Shown: positions 36,224 to 45,964 of the stretch, piece by piece
How positions within the stretch are numbered: the stretch's first letter is position 1
Layout of the letters: every line of letters starts with the position of its first letter
DNA from: Zeugodacus cucurbitae
Lineage: Eukaryota; Arthropoda; Insecta; Diptera; Tephritidae
Assembly: GCF_028554725.1 (NCBI RefSeq)
Contig: NC_071667.1
Coordinates: forward strand, 16,537,501 to 16,601,500
Length of the DNA: 64,000 bases
Direction of reading: 5' to 3'
The notes under the pieces: model-generated
Told to the model about the DNA's origin: nothing
The model's input: only the letters and a program-made list of their open reading frames with translations
The model's database searches: none
Made by a program: the position numbers and the translations under genes

Positions 36224-36596
36224 CACAGTGGGCGATTGGGCCTCGCTAGCGGCGTTTAATTCAAATTTTCAAATTTGAAAAAGCGTTAATTTTTTTTCAC
36301 AAATCGATAACAGATGCTTTGATTAGATTTTTGGCGGTTTTTTATAAGCTCTACGATCAGCTGATCATCATCTGTGAGCTGTCAAACACAAAATATGTTT
36401 TGGCAAGTGCTTTACAATGTTTTTTCTTTGTTGTGCGCATTGATTTCGAGCTCCTTTGAAATTTGCAATTTTTACTTGTTTAAAAGTGTGGCTTTTTATT
36501 AACTTCAAGGTATGTATTACATAAAAAAATCAGTGTTTGTGACCGGTCTGTAAATGAGTTGTTCATAAAACGTAGTGGTAATTAAGTGTATTAACA

Positions 36597-37163
36597 ACTA
36601 GCCCGCACTACCTTAAATATACCCAGGAGGAGCAGTACGAGATTGGCAAAAAGCTGCGAAATTTTACAAGTAAGCTTGTAGAAAAGTGGAAAAACTGTAG
36701 AAGAAATAAGGTTTTTTTAAAACAAAAACCAGGAATGGCTAGATACGCCGTTAGTATTGATTGAAAGATCATCTTCCGAAATTATTGGACGTCCACAAAA
36801 AGATATTTTATAGATATTTTACATGCCATCGTCTGTTCACAGAATTTTAATTCATGGAGCAGATATAATAACAATTTTTCCCTTCCGATTGGTATGATGT
36901 CCGAAGAAGCTCTTGAAGCCAGGAACAAGGACTATCGAAATATACGCGAGAGCAATACAAGAAAAAATTCTAGGAAAAATACAATGGAAGATATCATAAA
37001 TGCTTTATTAGTTTCGTCTGACCCTTTGATATCTTCATTGTCAAATGGGTCTTCAATTTCGACTGCAAAAAATATTATTATGGACGATGATGTTAAGAGC
37101 TTGCTTTTAATGAAGCATCTAGATATACCTGATTCTGATTCCGAAGATAATTTTGATTTATAA
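36597..37163 (+). pseudogene. Decayed transposon ORF (uncharacterised repeat-encoded protein)
   Basis: Three coding segments follow in order. First comes TSPHYLKYTQEEQYEIGKKL with RNFTSKLVEKWKNCRRNKVF, which looks like an N-terminal DNA-binding-type region. Next, after a frame change, come EWLDTPLVLIERSSSEIIGR and PQKDIL, then a stop. Last come MPSSVHRILIHGADIIT and, after another shift, PIGMMSEEALEARNKDYRNI, LLVSSDPLISSLSN and an acidic tail ending DSEDNFDL before TAA at 37161. From memory, the GRP.K and LPIGQLSEEA.EA..K..R / SSDPL..SL patterns occur together in uncharacterised insect repeat proteins, where a long middle region separates them. Here that region is deleted. Homology and class need a database search. 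The LINE insertion begins a few bases past the stop codon. Confidence 0.6.
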
Positions 37164-37165
37164 AA

Positions 37166-37174
37166 TTTGTTTAT
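37166..37174. repeat. Target-site duplication, left copy
   Basis: TTTGTTTAT lies directly before the 3' end of the LINE. The identical 9-mer is at 40415-40423 on the other side. This defines the LINE as 37175-40414 and shows that it arrived by target-primed reverse transcription. Confidence 0.8.
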
Positions 37175-40100
37175 ATATATATATTTGGCGTAGGAACCGC
37201 TTTAAGCGATTATAGCCGAATCCACCAGAGCGCGCCACTCATTCCTCCTTTTTGCTTTTTGGCGCCAACTGGAAACACCAAGTGAAGCCAGGTCACTTTG
37301 CACTTGGTCTTTCCACCGGAGTGGAGGTCGTCCTCTTCCGCGGCTTCCTCCAGCGGGTACTGCATCGAATACTTTCAGAGCTGGAGTGTTTTCTTCCATC
37401 CGTACAACATGACCTAGCCAGCGTAGCCGCTGTCTTTTTATTCGCTGAACTATGTCAATGTCGTCGTATAAATCGTACAGCTCATCGTTCCATCGCCTGC
37501 GGTATTCGCCGTTGCCAATGTTTAGAGGACCAAAAATCTTGCGCAAAACCTTTCTCTCGAAAACCCCAAGAGTCGTCTCATCGGATGTTGTCATCGTCCA
37601 CGCTTCAGCGCCATACATCAGGACGGGAATAATGAGCGACTTATAGAGTTTGATTTTGGTTCGTCGAGAGAGGACTTTACTTTTCAATTGCCTACTCAGT
37701 CCAAAGTAGCACCTGTTGGCAAGAGTGATTCTGCGTTGGATTTCAAGGCTGACATTGTTGGTGTTGTTAATGCTGGTTCCCAGATAAACGAAATTATCTA
37801 CAACTTCAAAGTTATGACTGTCAACAGTGACGTGGGAGCCAAGACGCGAGTGCGCCGACTGTTTGTTTGATGACAGGAGATATTTCGTCTTGTCCTCATT
37901 CACCACCAGACCCATACGCTTCGCTTCTTTATCTAGTCTGGAAAACGCAGAACAAACGGCGCGGTTGTTGCTTCCGATGATATCAATATCATCGGCATAC
38001 GCCAGGAGCTGTACACTCTTGTAGAAGATTGTACCCTCTCTATTTAGTTCTGCAGCTCGTATTATTTTTTCCAGCAATAGATTGAAGAAGTCGCACGATA
38101 GTGAGTCACCCTGTCTGAAGCCTCGTTTGGTATCGAACGGCTCGGAGAGGTCCTTCCCGATTCTGACGGAGCTTTTGGTGTTGCTCAACGTCAGCTTACA
38201 TAGCCGTATTAGTTTTGCAGGGATACCAAATTCAGACATCGCGGCATAAAGGCAGCTCCTTTTCGTGCTATCGAAGGCAGCTTTAAAATCGATAAAAAGA
38301 TGGTGAGTATCGATTCTTCTCTCTCGGGTCTTTTCCAAGATTTGGCGCATGGTGAATATCTGGTCCATTGTGGATTTTCCAGGTCTAAAGCCACACTGAT
38401 AAGGTCCAATCAGTTCGTTGACGGTGGGCTTTAGTCTTTCACACAATACGCTCGACAAAACCTTATATGCGATATTGAGGAGACTTATACCACGGTAGTT
38501 GGCGCAGATTGTGGGGTCTCCCTTCTTATGGATTGGGCAGAGCACACTAAGATTCCAATCGTCAGGCATGCTTTCTTCCGACCATATTCTACAAAGAAGC
38601 TGATGCATGCACCTTATCAGTTCTTCGCCGCCGTATTTGAATAGCTCGGCCGGCAATCCATCGGCCCCCGCCGCTTTGTTGTTCTTCAAGCGGGTAATTG
38701 CTATTCGAATTTCTTCATGGTCGGGTAAAGGAACATCTATTCCATCGTCATCGATTGGGGAATCGGGTTCGCCATCTCCTGGTGTTGTACTTTCACTGCC
38801 ATTGAGCAGGTCGGAGAAGTGTTCCCTCCATAATCCCAGTGTGCTCTGGACATCCGCTACCAGATTACCTTCTCGGTCCCTACATGATAATGCTCCGGTC
38901 TTGAAACCTTCTGTTAATCGCCTCATCTTTTCATAAAATTTTCGAGCATTACCCATGTCGGCCAGCTTTTCAAGCTTTTCATACTCACGCATTTCGGCCT
39001 CTTTCTTTTTACGTCTGCAAATGCGTCTCGCTTCCCTCTTCAGTTCTCGATATCTATCCCACCCCGAACGTGTTGTGGTCGATCGCAACGTTGCGAGGTA
39101 GGCAGTCTGTTTTCTCTCCACTGCGGAACGACAATTCTCATCGTACCAACTGGTTTTTTGGCGTTGCCGTAGACCAATTGTTTCGGCTGCAGCGGTATGC
39201 AATGAGTTTGAGATGCCGTTCCACAGCTCCCTTATATCGAGATGCTGATGAGTGCTCTCAGAGAGCAGGAGTGCAAGTCGAGTAGAAAATCGTTCGGCTG
39301 TCGGTTGTGATTGCAGCTTTTCGACGTCGAACCTTCCTTGTGTTTGTTGACGGGCGTTCTTTGCTGCTACTAGATAATGGTCCGAGTCAATGTTTGGTCC
39401 TCGGAGCGTACGCACGTCTAAAACACTGGAGACATGTCTTCCGTCTATCACAACGTGATCGATTTGGTTGCGCGTGTTTCGATCAGGGGACAGCCACGTT
39501 GCTTGATGAATTTTTTTATGCTGGAATCTGGTACTACAGACAACCATATTTCGGGCCCCAGCGAAGTCGATCAGCCTCAGGCCGTTTGGCGATGTTTCGT
39601 CATGGAGGCTGAATTTTCCGACTGTTGTGCCAAAGACACCTTCTTTACCCACCCTGGCGTTAAAATCGCCAAGCACGATTTTGACATCGTGGCGGGGGCA
39701 GCGCTCATAGGTGCGTTCTAGGCGCTCATAGAAAGCGTCTTTGGTCACATCGTCCTTCTCTTCCGTTGGGGCGTGGGCGCAAATCAGCGATATGTTGAAG
39801 AACCTCGCTTTTATGCGGATTGTGGCTAGACGTTCATCCACCGGGGTGAATGCCAGGACTCGGCGACGGAGTCTCTCTCCCACCACAAATCCAACACCAA
39901 ATTTGCGCTCCTTTATATGGCCGCTGTAGTAGATGTCACAAGGACCCACCTTCTTCCGTCCTTGTCCCGTCCATCGCACTTCTTGGACGGCGGTGATGTC
40001 AGCCTTTAGTTGTATGAGGACATCAACCAGCTGGGCAGAGGCACCTTCCCAATTAAGAGTCCGGACATTCCAGGTGCATGCCCTCAAATCATGATCCTTA

Positions 40101-40414
40101 GTACGTTTGCAGGGGTCGTCATCAAAAGGGGGGTTTCTCATCCGAGGCTCGGTGTTTGTTTTCATTGGGGAGATTTTTTTATGTGGTGGGTCCCAAGCCC
40201 TACGCACAACCGCACAAGCGGGCTTCGCCTTCTCACTTTAGCTCGCCTCCAAACGGATGTCTGTTAGCTACCCAGGGGATACTTGGTCTAAAACCGGAAG
40301 TCGTGAGCTGCTTGAGTCATATGCAAAAGAATCGTTCCTGGCCACTCCCAAGTGAATGGCAATCAGAAACTTTCCTCACTTGCGTGAACTTCTACATATG
40401 ACCCCATCCCCTCC
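37175..40414 (-). mobile_element. Full-length RTE-type LINE
   Basis: This 3.24-kb reverse-strand non-LTR retrotransposon is flanked by a 9-bp target duplication. It has a 5' leader of about 200 bp (40208-40414), a single ORF (37202-40207) and a very short 3' end: 27 bp after the stop with an (AT)n tail rather than poly(A). One ORF with endonuclease and reverse transcriptase plus a short microsatellite-like tail fits the RTE clade. Three other, shorter copies of the same family lie in the window (29.4, 41.4 and 49.3 kb). The lack of frame breaks suggests a recent insertion. Confidence 0.9.
37202..40207 (-). CDS. LINE endonuclease/reverse transcriptase polyprotein
   Basis: The 1001-residue protein drives LINE retrotransposition: the endonuclease nicks the target and the reverse transcriptase copies the RNA from the nick. 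An AP-type endonuclease spans about residues 42-280, with N47 (TWNVRT), E76 (QEVRW), D181/N183 (GDFNAR), and D276/H277 (DSDHYLV), so the known active-site residues are present. The reverse transcriptase spans about 490-800, with CPIHKKGDPTICANYRGISL, CGFRPGKSTMDQ, FIDFKAAFD, RGFRQGDSLSCDFFN and AYADDIDI (catalytic YADD at about 737-740). The C-terminal region has LIIPVLMYGAEAWTM, RLRWLGHVVRM and GRGRPPLRWKDQV, as in RTE proteins. No internal stop is seen. In tephritid annotations such ORFs are often labelled craniofacial development protein 2-like because of the endonuclease. The start at 40207 is the first in-frame ATG, and an alternative start would be M15. Confidence 0.92.
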   Translation of the reverse strand: MRRAWDPPHKKISPMKTNTEPRMRNPPFDDDPCKRTKDHDLRACTWNVRTLNWEGASAQLVDVLIQLKADITAVQEVRWTGQGRKKVGPCDIYYSGHIKERKFGVGFVVGERLRRRVLAFTPVDERLATIRIKARFFNISLICAHAPTEEKDDVTKDAFYERLERTYERCPRHDVKIVLGDFNARVGKEGVFGTTVGKFSLHDETSPNGLRLIDFAGARNMVVCSTRFQHKKIHQATWLSPDRNTRNQIDHVVIDGRHVSSVLDVRTLRGPNIDSDHYLVAAKNARQQTQGRFDVEKLQSQPTAERFSTRLALLLSESTHQHLDIRELWNGISNSLHTAAAETIGLRQRQKTSWYDENCRSAVERKQTAYLATLRSTTTRSGWDRYRELKREARRICRRKKKEAEMREYEKLEKLADMGNARKFYEKMRRLTEGFKTGALSCRDREGNLVADVQSTLGLWREHFSDLLNGSESTTPGDGEPDSPIDDDGIDVPLPDHEEIRIAITRLKNNKAAGADGLPAELFKYGGEELIRCMHQLLCRIWSEESMPDDWNLSVLCPIHKKGDPTICANYRGISLLNIAYKVLSSVLCERLKPTVNELIGPYQCGFRPGKSTMDQIFTMRQILEKTRERRIDTHHLFIDFKAAFDSTKRSCLYAAMSEFGIPAKLIRLCKLTLSNTKSSVRIGKDLSEPFDTKRGFRQGDSLSCDFFNLLLEKIIRAAELNREGTIFYKSVQLLAYADDIDIIGSNNRAVCSAFSRLDKEAKRMGLVVNEDKTKYLLSSNKQSAHSRLGSHVTVDSHNFEVVDNFVYLGTSINNTNNVSLEIQRRITLANRCYFGLSRQLKSKVLSRRTKIKLYKSLIIPVLMYGAEAWTMTTSDETTLGVFERKVLRKIFGPLNIGNGEYRRRWNDELYDLYDDIDIVQRIKRQRLRWLGHVVRMEENTPALKVFDAVPAGGSRGRGRPPLRWKDQVQSDLASLGVSSWRQKAKRRNEWRALVDSAIIA

Positions 40415-40423
40415 TTTGTTTAT
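40415..40423. repeat. Target-site duplication, right copy
   Basis: TTTGTTTAT, identical to 37166-37174. It marks the 5' boundary of the LINE. Confidence 0.8.
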
Positions 40424-40637
40424 TGAAGGTAAAAAAAAAAATTTTGAAATTAAAAAAAAAAAATAAAAAAAATTAAAAAAATTTTAAAAATTAAAAAAAT
40501 AAATTTAAACAAATTTTTTTTCTTAAAAAATTCTATGACTTTTTTCTGAGCTGTGAAAAAAAACCGTCTGAAGATATCTTTTTTCGTTTCGAAGTTATTA
40601 ATTAAATGCCGCTAGCGATGCCCAATCGCCCACTGTG

Positions 40638-41374
40638 CGTTGTAGAAATTTCGAAACAAATTTCAAAATGTCTTTTACTCAACTAAAAAGAACTAAATAA
40701 ATAAAAATAAAAAATTTATTGAATTCAAGATATTTTGAAAACTCATTTTATTAATCATTTTATCCGTCTTCGATTCGCTATTTCTCTGCTCACTGAGAGT
40801 TCTGCTGTTCTTCTGCTTAAAAATACACATGGTAGCACAAAACGAAGTTATCCAGTAGATTTCAATATAATAAAGTGTATGGCGTTCTCAAAAAAGTGAA
40901 ATAACCGCTTGCTATTCTACCAGTTGTTAGTTCGACTCACCGCTCACCAAGGGTTGCTGTATCGAAGACATTCTATAGGTTTTGGTTTTTGGCGTTAATT
41001 TTTAACACATTTCAATCACATTTTTATTTCATTCGAAATTTTTTCGAAATGAAGATTACACATACGGGGTGTGTTCAAAAAATAACGGGAATTTTTGTTC
41101 AAACGCTCAATTCTCACATTTTTATTATTTTGAAAGACATGCCTGAAGTACGATAAAATATTAAAGGCTTACTTTGTCTATAGCAGCCGCTCAGGTTAGA
41201 CGTGCTTTTATGAGCTTAGCGATTCTCAAATCTCACACTTCGTTGCTTGTTCGTGAATTATTGGCTAAAAACAATACTGCCCTGACCTCCATATACGCCA
41301 GACATGGCTCCGTGTAATTTTTTTATTTTCGAAAACAAAGCGAATTTTAAAAGGCCATGCTTATTCAAGCATAT
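40638..41374. other. Non-coding, no gene seen
   Basis: AT-rich spacer between the TIR transposon and a LINE fragment. It contains ACGGGGTGTGTTCAAAAAAT at 41064-41083, of a type common at the ends of mariner elements, but no partner end or transposase was found. Confidence 0.4.
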
Positions 41375-41581
41375 ATATATATATTTGGCGCAGGAATCGC
41401 CACTCGTTTCTCCTTTTTGCTTTTTGGCGCCAACTGGAATCACCAAGTGAAGCCAGATCACTTTCCACTTGATCCTTCCATCGGAGTTTAAGCCGTCCTC
41501 TTCCGCGGCTTCCTCCAGCGGGTACTGCATCAAACACTTACACCATCCGTACAACATGACCTAGCCAGCGTAGCCGCTGTC
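41375..41581 (-). mobile_element. RTE LINE 3'-end fragment
   Basis: This is a short copy of the 3' terminus of the LINE family. It opens with (AT)n then ATTTGGCGCAGGAATCGCCA and continues CTTTTTGGCGCCAACTGGAA, CTTCCTCCAGCGGGTACTGC and CATGACCTAGCCAGCGTAGC before stopping abruptly at about 41581. It corresponds to the last 60 or so codons, with deletions. It has no coding value and is a 5'-truncated insertion. Confidence 0.85.
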
Positions 41582-43597
41582 TAAGTAGTATAAGGCTTTA
41601 AAGTTACATATATGAATATAATTTTACTGATTTTGTGAAATTGTCCATGTATTAATCCCAAATTAATTTTTTTTCCAAAGCTTCACTTTAAGAAATTGTA
41701 GTCACGTTATAAAACTATCAAGGTATGTTTCTTTGCTAAATGTTAAAAGGTGCCTAAAAGTTGCCTAAACTTCGCTCCATTTGCTTATTTATGCATAAAT
41801 AAATCGTTGCATACATTTAGGGTATGACATTATTTTTATGTGTATATAACAGAGAGTACCAATGATTCTAGAAATTACTAAATAAATATGTCGAATTTTT
41901 AATATGATTTCTGATTTAATCCACTTAATTTTTGTTTCAATAGACTCTAAATCCATGTGTCACATGTGACACATTGCCTACATTTAGGATGATTTGAAAT
42001 CTGAGGCTTAATTACAAAATTTTACACCATTTCGTGAATTTTGTGAAAATTCGCGCAATTTTCAAGTGGATTATAACTCAGTTATAGCACATTTCTTCAG
42101 CTCGATTGTTGAGTAACAGTAACTATATGAATAAAAAAAGAAATAATACTGAATCCGAGGCAAAAACTATTTTTTAATTTACAGTTTTTTCATTAAATCC
42201 AAACGCTAAAAATACATGAAAATATTGAAAAAAATACAAACTAATATATAGAAAACTCCCAATCACGATTTCCAGTAAAAGATCATTATGTTAGGGAAAC
42301 ATCAATTTTTACGGGTTCTACATGTGTAACTTGTTTATTTTGAGCTAAAATTTATTTTTGCAATACATATATACTTACACCCATACATATGTACATACAT
42401 GTAGTGTATATATATACATATGTATATTCATATAAATATCTCTGTTTATGACGTTCAACGTAGAAGTTTGATTAAATTTTATGCAAATTGTTAATTAAAG
42501 TCAACAAAATCGTGAATATGTGGCATGCCACACATCAGCTAAACAATCAAACAGTGCGCCAATGCAACCAGTGTTGCAAAACAATCAACTAAAACGAGCA
42601 TACGAGCAATAACGGCATTTTTTGTTGGCAAGTTGTAGCGATTAGGTTTGCGGAAACCATAGTATTAGCGTTGTTGCAACATCAAATGCATACATACTGT
42701 TGCAAGTACACATATATATACATGTTTTTAGATCAGTAGTTTTTTGCTATTGTTAGCATTATTATTAAATGTGATTTTTGCGGCGTTTTATGTTGGCGTA
42801 ATGCGCTCACTAATATGGCTTAAACTTTTATATATACTATATACAGTTATATAAGCGGATTTACGCCGAGTTGCTACATTGTATAAATACAACAACATTT
42901 TAATACTTTACATTATAATAATCTTAAATAATGCTAATGTATACGTGCACATCTTTTCATTAGCCCCCACACGCTTTGCCACCCTCCATCGGCTTGTGCG
43001 CAACCACACCCACCATTCATTTCACGTCAATAACAACTTCGTGGCTTTGGTAGTTTGTTAAATTTCAATTATGAACTTCATCTTTCATGAACTTTGCAGC
43101 ATCTTTGCAACGCTTAAGTTTTGAATTCTCAGAAATTGGCTAAAATTAAGCGCAGCAGAGCTTAATATTTCAGGTGTTCAATATCATATTTAACATACCT
43201 GTTAGTTCAAGTGGGCATTTCCGAGAATTTCCCTTTTAGTATGAATAAGGATATGATTTGCTAATGGTTTCATTGAAAAAAAGTTTGTGCAAAGTAAATT
43301 GGTCGTGAGTTGATTGAAGCTGTAGTTGCTCAGAATTTCGTAGAAAAAAATGGCGCTTGGAGACTTTATTTAGCAGTGAAAGCTTGAATTCACTAACGAA
43401 AGATACCAAGAATTGTTACGCTTACGATTTCAATAAAAATTATTACTGAAAATGTTTGTTAGCAAAGAATTTTTTCTATAGAAGTTCTAGAAAGTGTAGC
43501 GGTTTGAGAAAGCTTTGCTTTTAATATAGATTTTGTGTGGTTGGTAATTGTGTTAACTCCAACCCGTTCAGCAAATTGAAGAGATTTAGGTAAGCTT
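41582..43597. other. Mostly non-coding; two copies of a TACATTTAGG motif
   Basis: GTTGCATACATTTAGGGTAT (41806-41825) and TTGCCTACATTTAGGATGAT (41974-41993) recall the arms of the short inverted repeats at 6.9 and 7.5 kb. The rest is AT-rich with CATA microsatellites (42365-42430). I see no gene. Confidence 0.4.
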
Positions 43598-43992
43598 ATA
43601 GCCTATTCACACAGCCAAATTAATTAATCAATTAAAATTTTGATTGAGAAATCAGTTTTTGATCTTCACACTGCCGACTACTCGATAACCGATCAGCTGT
43701 TATAAATTTGTGTTTTTGCTTTTCTTAAGAAGTTGGTAAGTTTCATCAGCTGATTGCTATTTTTAGCAGCGACATCTACCGTCGTGTAGCTCGCAGACAA
43801 AGAACGTACATACATATATATAATTACAAATACGATCTTTGTTTCAGAGTTCCATTTCATTTTCAGGACGATTAAAATTCAATCAAAAAGCAATGTAGAT
43901 TTTTATTTTGTATGGAAAATTGTTCTTAATCAGCGTTTTAATCGAGCAGAAGACGTACAATTGATCAATTAGCTGCTGTGTGAAAAGGCTAT
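43598..43992 (+). mobile_element. MITE family 1, copy 5 (near full length)
   Basis: The copy opens ATAGCCTATTCACACAGCCA with AATTAATTAATCAATTAAAA and closes TTGATCAATTAGCTGCTGTG then TGAAAAGGCTAT. Internal marks are CCGATCAGCTGTTATAAATT, AAGAAGTTGGTAAGTTTCAT, CATCAGCTGATTGC and CGACATCTACCGTCGTGTAG. At 395 bp it is the best-preserved member for defining the family. No ORF is present. Confidence 0.88.
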
Positions 43993-44789
43993 CACATATG
44001 AAAATATTTTTTATGGAGCGTTGCCAATTGTTAATTGACTTTTTAATTTAAGAAAATTTTTTGGATAACATAATTATTATAATAGACAGAGAGTTATTTA
44101 TTAAATATAATTTGACTGGAAATTAAACTGCTTAAATCTTCTCGAGCACTTTCTTAATTCGAAAAGCATAGATTATAGATCTAAGTAACGATCGAAGTAG
44201 ATATAGTAAATAAACTTCCAGCAAGTGTTGTCTTTTAACTCTTCCTGTTTCTTTTCGGATATTGTATTCCTATGTATTTATATAAGACGACTTTTAGAAT
44301 ACTCAACATGGTGTACAGGCATGTACATGGATTTAAATTCATAACATAATCTTCTGGATAGTCACTAGGGCCGTAACCTAATTTTGTTATTCACCACGGA
44401 TCACATAAGTTATTTTGCTTATGTAGTTTATAATTAAATATATTTAGGTATACTCCCCACAAAAAGATGTTTTTGTTGTACCTATTATAATCATTCGATA
44501 ATTTGATTTTTGGATTCCCATCACACTCATCTGACGTTTTTTACAATATTCAACAGAGACTTTTAAATAAATTACTTAATTTTCGTAACAGGATTGGAGG
44601 AAATCAATTTATCTCTTTAGAGGTAATTTTATGCCTATATACTCAATACCGAGGCCTTTGGAAAAAACATCTAGAAGCTGATATCTTTATACTCACCACA
44701 GTAAGCAGCTACCTTGATTTCAAGACAATAATATGAATATGTTTTAGATAAATTATTGCATATATTCACCACAGTAGTTGGGTAAATTA
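43993..44789. other. Non-coding, no gene seen
   Basis: A 77-codon ORF at 44503-44736 has no recognisable domain. Otherwise this is AT-rich spacer between a MITE and the hairpin-ended repeat. Confidence 0.4.
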
Positions 44790-45964
44790 ATTTTTATACT
44801 CTCGCAACAAATGTTGCTAAAGAGAGTATTATAGTTTTGTTCACATAACGGTTGTTTGTAACACCCAAAACTAAACGAGTTAGATATAGGGTTATATATA
44901 CCAATATGATCAGGGTGAAGAGTGGAGTTCAAATCCGAATGTCTGTCAGTCCGTGTGTCCGTCCGTCCGTCTATGCAAGCTGTAACTTGAGTAAAAATTA
45001 AGATATCTTGATGAAACTTGACACACTTATTTCTTGGCACCATAGGAAGGTTGCTCTCGAAAATGAGCAAAATCGGACCACTGCCACGCTCACAAAATGG
45101 CGAAAACCGAAAACACATAAAGTGCCATAACTAAGCCATAAATAAAGCTATGGAAATTTGTATGAAGGATCGTACTATTAAGTGGCATATTTGGATGTAA
45201 TTTTTTGGGGAAGGGGGCGTGGTCCAATAGAGCTATATAAACCAAACTTTCTGCAGTCGTTTTTTTAGCCACTTCCTAATACAGTCCAAACATGAGAGAA
45301 ATCGGATAATAACCACGCCCACCACGCAAAGGTTAGGTTGAAAATTACTAAAAGTGGGTTAACTCACTAACGAAAAACTTCAGAAACACTAAATTTCACA
45401 TAAAAAATGGCAGATGGAAGCTGCACTCAGATTTTTTTACAAAATGGAAAATGGGCGTGGCGTCGCCCACTTATGGGTCAAAAACCATATCTCAGGAACT
45501 ACTCGACCGATTTCAATGAATTGGTTTGTAATAGTTTTCTTACATCCCAATGATATGTTGTGAAAATTGGCCAAATCGCTTCACAACCACGCCTACTTCC
45601 TATATACCAGAACTTTGAAGACGATCTGAATCGTTTACTTTACAATTTATAAAGTAAGTCCAAGTGAAGATATCGGTGCAGAACTTTGCACAAATATTAT
45701 GTTAATAGTGTGGCAGCCCCATTCTAAAAATCGCCGAAATCGGACCATAGGTTGTCAAGGCCAACCATGTCCATATATCGAACATGAGGACCTCGGTACT
45801 TCTAACCTAATATTAGGGTTTCCAACTTTCAATGGACTTTATACAATATATATGACGACTATGTGGGTCAAATTGTGTATTATATAATATTAATAAAGTT
45901 AAATAAATAAATTGCGAGAGTATAAAATGTTCGGTTACAGCCGAACTTAGCCCTTCCTTACTTG
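44790..45964 (-). mobile_element. Hairpin-ended repeat, copy 2 (1.18 kb)
   Basis: This copy is inverted relative to the one at 13.5 kb. It opens TTTTTATACTCTCGCAACAA then ATGTTGC (hairpin CTCTCGCAAC...GTTGC...GAGAG) and closes TTGCGAGAGTATAAAATGTT, hairpin GTTCGGTTACAGCCGAAC, then TTAGCCCTTCCTTACTTG. Shared inner marks include GTCCGTCCGTCCGTC (44954-44975), AAATGGGCGTGGCGTCGCCC and ATATCTCAGGAACTACTCGA. The ORF at 44753-45118 has no domain and mirrors the one in copy 1 only because the DNA is repeated. Confidence 0.75.

Larger units (their letters stand above)
36224..40637 (+). mobile_element. DNA transposon with 38-bp inverted repeats, interrupted by a LINE
   Basis: The left terminal repeat is 36224-36261, opening CACAGTGGGCGATTGGGC with TCGCTAGCGGC further in. 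The right one is its reverse complement at 40600-40637 with two mismatches. Without the LINE and one copy of its 9-bp target duplication (3249 bp together) the element is about 1165 bp. It holds one decayed ORF (36597-37163) and A/T-rich sequence (40431-40560). I see no convincing target-site duplication outside the repeats, so I cannot name the superfamily. The ORF lacks an obvious DDE core, so this is a non-autonomous deletion derivative. The LINE is younger than the transposon because it lies within it. Confidence 0.85.

Noticed and set aside
37252..40267. Plus-strand ORFs of up to 126 codons across the LINE
   Set aside because: They are antisense shadows of the 1001-codon polyprotein.
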